14,154 bases of DNA. Source: an uncultured Oscillospiraceae bacterium. Lineage in GTDB: Bacteria; Bacillota; Clostridia; Oscillospirales; Oscillospiraceae. Each line of letters starts with the position of its first letter. Position 1 is the first letter of the stretch. Shown here in pieces: positions 12,949 through 14,154 of the stretch. The stretch covers positions 1 to 14,154 of the forward strand of contig CAKTGW010000001.1 of NCBI GenBank assembly GCA_934561725.1. The letters run 5' to 3'. The notes under the pieces were generated by a model. The model did not search any database. It saw nothing but the letters and a program-made list of their open reading frames with translations, and was not told the DNA's origin. The translations under genes were made by a program, and so were the position numbers.

Positions 12949-14154
12949 ATGCCTACACATTGTCTGACCGTCTTTCAAGGCAGCCGACATACTACACTGA
13001 ACTGCCAGAGTGAACTGAGCATTCTGGAAAATCTGCGCAACGCCGGGATCTCTTCCATTCACGCCCCCTGCGGCGGCAAAGGGCTCTGCAAGCAATGCAG
13101 GGTCCATGTCACCGGTACGGTACGGGCCCTTGCCGACGGTACCCGGCAGCAGGTCAACAGTCAGGAGCTTCTGGCTTGTTGCTACGCGCCCGATGGAGAC
13201 TGTACCGTTATTTTACCCGAGAGCGGCAAAATGGAGGTGTTGACCCACGGCGCTGAGAATATCCGCCCCTGCGGCAGTGGCCTTGGCATCGCTGTAGATA
13301 TTGGTACCACAACAGTTGCCGTTTATCTCTATGACCTTTCTACCGGCAGCCGTCTTTCCGTACAGAGCGGACGCAATGCGCAGCGTCCCTTCGGTGCCGA
13401 TGTGATCAGTCGGATCCAGATCTGTGAAACCGCTGACGGACTGGATAAGCTCTGCACTGCGATCCGCCGTCAGCTGTCTGAGATGATAGACCGCTGCTGT
13501 CTGGACGCCGGCCGGCTTCGCTCTGAGATCACAAGGCTCTCTATTGCCGGCAATACTGTGATGGAACATATTTTTATGCATCTCTCCCCGGTAAGCATTG
13601 GTGTTGCACCCTTCCGGACGCTCAGGCTGTTCGGTGAAGCTTCGGCCGCTGCTGATCTGTTTTCCGGTCTTGCTCCCGGTGCTCTTCTTTACCTTTGCCC
13701 CGCACTTGCCGGCTATGTAGGCGGTGATATCACCGCAGGACTTCTCGCCTCCGGTGCTTCGGAAAGTGCAGATGAAGTGCTCTTTCTGGATATCGGTACC
13801 AACGGTGAGATGGGCGTAGGCAGCGCGCAGGGCTTTACCTGCTGCGCAACCGCCGCGGGCCCCGCCTTCGAAGGCGCTGAGATCGAATGCGGTATGGACG
13901 GTTCTGCCGGCGCCATCAGCCGCGTCTGGCTAGACGGCGATCAGGTGCGCTTTTCAGTTATCGGCAATGGAAAGGCCACCGGAATATGCGGCTCCGGATT
14001 GATCGACGCGCTCTGCACTATGCTGCGCTGCGGCGCCGTACAGGAAAACGGCCGAATGAGCCGGCCGGATGAGGTCAGCAGTGCGATCACTCCTCTGCTC
14101 CGTCCGGATGCAGACGGCCGCATGCGCTTTTATCTCACCGAAGATGTATACATT
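12949..14154 (+). CDS. RACE/RamA-like [2Fe-2S] ferredoxin-ASKHA (DUF4445) protein, partial
   Basis: The reading frame is open for 402 codons and runs off the right edge. It starts at ATG 12949, with AAGGAG seven bases upstream, 15 bases after the nrdG stop. Residues about 1-95 are a plant-type [2Fe-2S] ferredoxin domain with CGGKGLCKQC (Cys41, Cys47, Cys50) and a fourth ligand at Cys77 in LLACCYAP. From about 112 onward is an ASKHA ATPase-like domain: GIAVDIGTTTVAVYLYD (113-129), GNTVMEHIF (201-209), LDIGTNGEMGVG (280-291), AAGPAFEGAEIECGM (302-316) and GICGSGLIDAL (345-355). This is the COG3894/RACE family. Characterised members use ATP to drive low-potential reduction of Co(II) corrinoid in methyltransferases. 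No corrinoid protein lies in the window, so its partner here is unknown. The C-terminus, including any 4Fe-4S motif, is not visible. Confidence 0.9.
   Translation, partial: MPTHCLTVFQGSRHTTLNCQSELSILENLRNAGISSIHAPCGGKGLCKQCRVHVTGTVRALADGTRQQVNSQELLACCYAPDGDCTVILPESGKMEVLTHGAENIRPCGSGLGIAVDIGTTTVAVYLYDLSTGSRLSVQSGRNAQRPFGADVISRIQICETADGLDKLCTAIRRQLSEMIDRCCLDAGRLRSEITRLSIAGNTVMEHIFMHLSPVSIGVAPFRTLRLFGEASAAADLFSGLAPGALLYLCPALAGYVGGDITAGLLASGASESADEVLFLDIGTNGEMGVGSAQGFTCCATAAGPAFEGAEIECGMDGSAGAISRVWLDGDQVRFSVIGNGKATGICGSGLIDALCTMLRCGAVQENGRMSRPDEVSSAITPLLRPDADGRMRFYLTEDVYI

Noticed and set aside
1..14154. Mobile element, phage, defence island or CRISPR
   Set aside because: No transposase, integrase, terminal repeats, direct repeat arrays or toxin-antitoxin pairs were seen. 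AlbA_2 and RadC-like proteins can occur in defence or mobile regions, but their setting here is housekeeping.

Overview
The window looks like a chromosomal segment of an obligately anaerobic, moderately GC-rich Firmicute of the class Clostridia, probably an Oscillospiraceae/Ruminococcaceae-type gut bacterium. This is an inference. It rests on purine-rich Shine-Dalgarno sites at almost every gene, near-consensus sigma-A promoters, S-layer-homology (SLH) exported proteins, an oxygen-sensitive class III ribonucleotide reductase, and a RamA/RACE-like iron-sulfur ATPase. No tRNA, rRNA, CRISPR array or insertion sequence is visible.

Layout. Positions 1-296 (minus) hold the start of a GNAT acetyltransferase cut by the window edge. 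It diverges from a 607-residue exported SLH protein (501-2324, plus) that carries five degenerate repeats and ends at a strong terminator. Next come a minus-strand pair: a MATE-family exporter (3765-5108) followed by a GH1 glycosidase (2422-3708). The MATE gene has a perfect TTGACA-N17-TATAAT promoter and a leader of about 100 nt that contains an intrinsic terminator just before the gene. An upstream segment, GGGUGAG, can pair with the same terminator arm as its native partner GGAUAAG. This is a transcriptional switch, possibly of the guanidine-IV (mepA) type. A second SLH protein (5373-6419, plus) diverges from this unit.

Downstream, an AlbA_2/HATPase/winged-helix regulator (6606-7913, plus) converges with a RadC-like protein (7915-8592, minus). 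One base separates their stop codons, and both stops lie in or at the edge of a small inverted repeat. radC diverges from a rodA/ftsW-type SEDS glycosyltransferase (8714-9856, plus). Their two promoters share a 10-bp palindrome that supplies both -35 boxes.

The right end is an apparent operon: nrdD (10067-12385), nrdG (12448-12933) and a RACE/DUF4445 protein (12949 to beyond the end). It is driven by a promoter with two NrdR-type boxes 32 bp apart. NrdG would install the glycyl radical on NrdD for anaerobic dNTP synthesis. The RACE-like [2Fe-2S]/ASKHA protein is an unexpected third member.

No gene-free stretch exceeds about 210 bases. The intergenic gaps are mostly promoters, terminators and leader structures, listed individually. 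The most interesting items are the MATE leader switch, the RACE gene in the nrd operon, and the fused divergent radC/rodA promoters.
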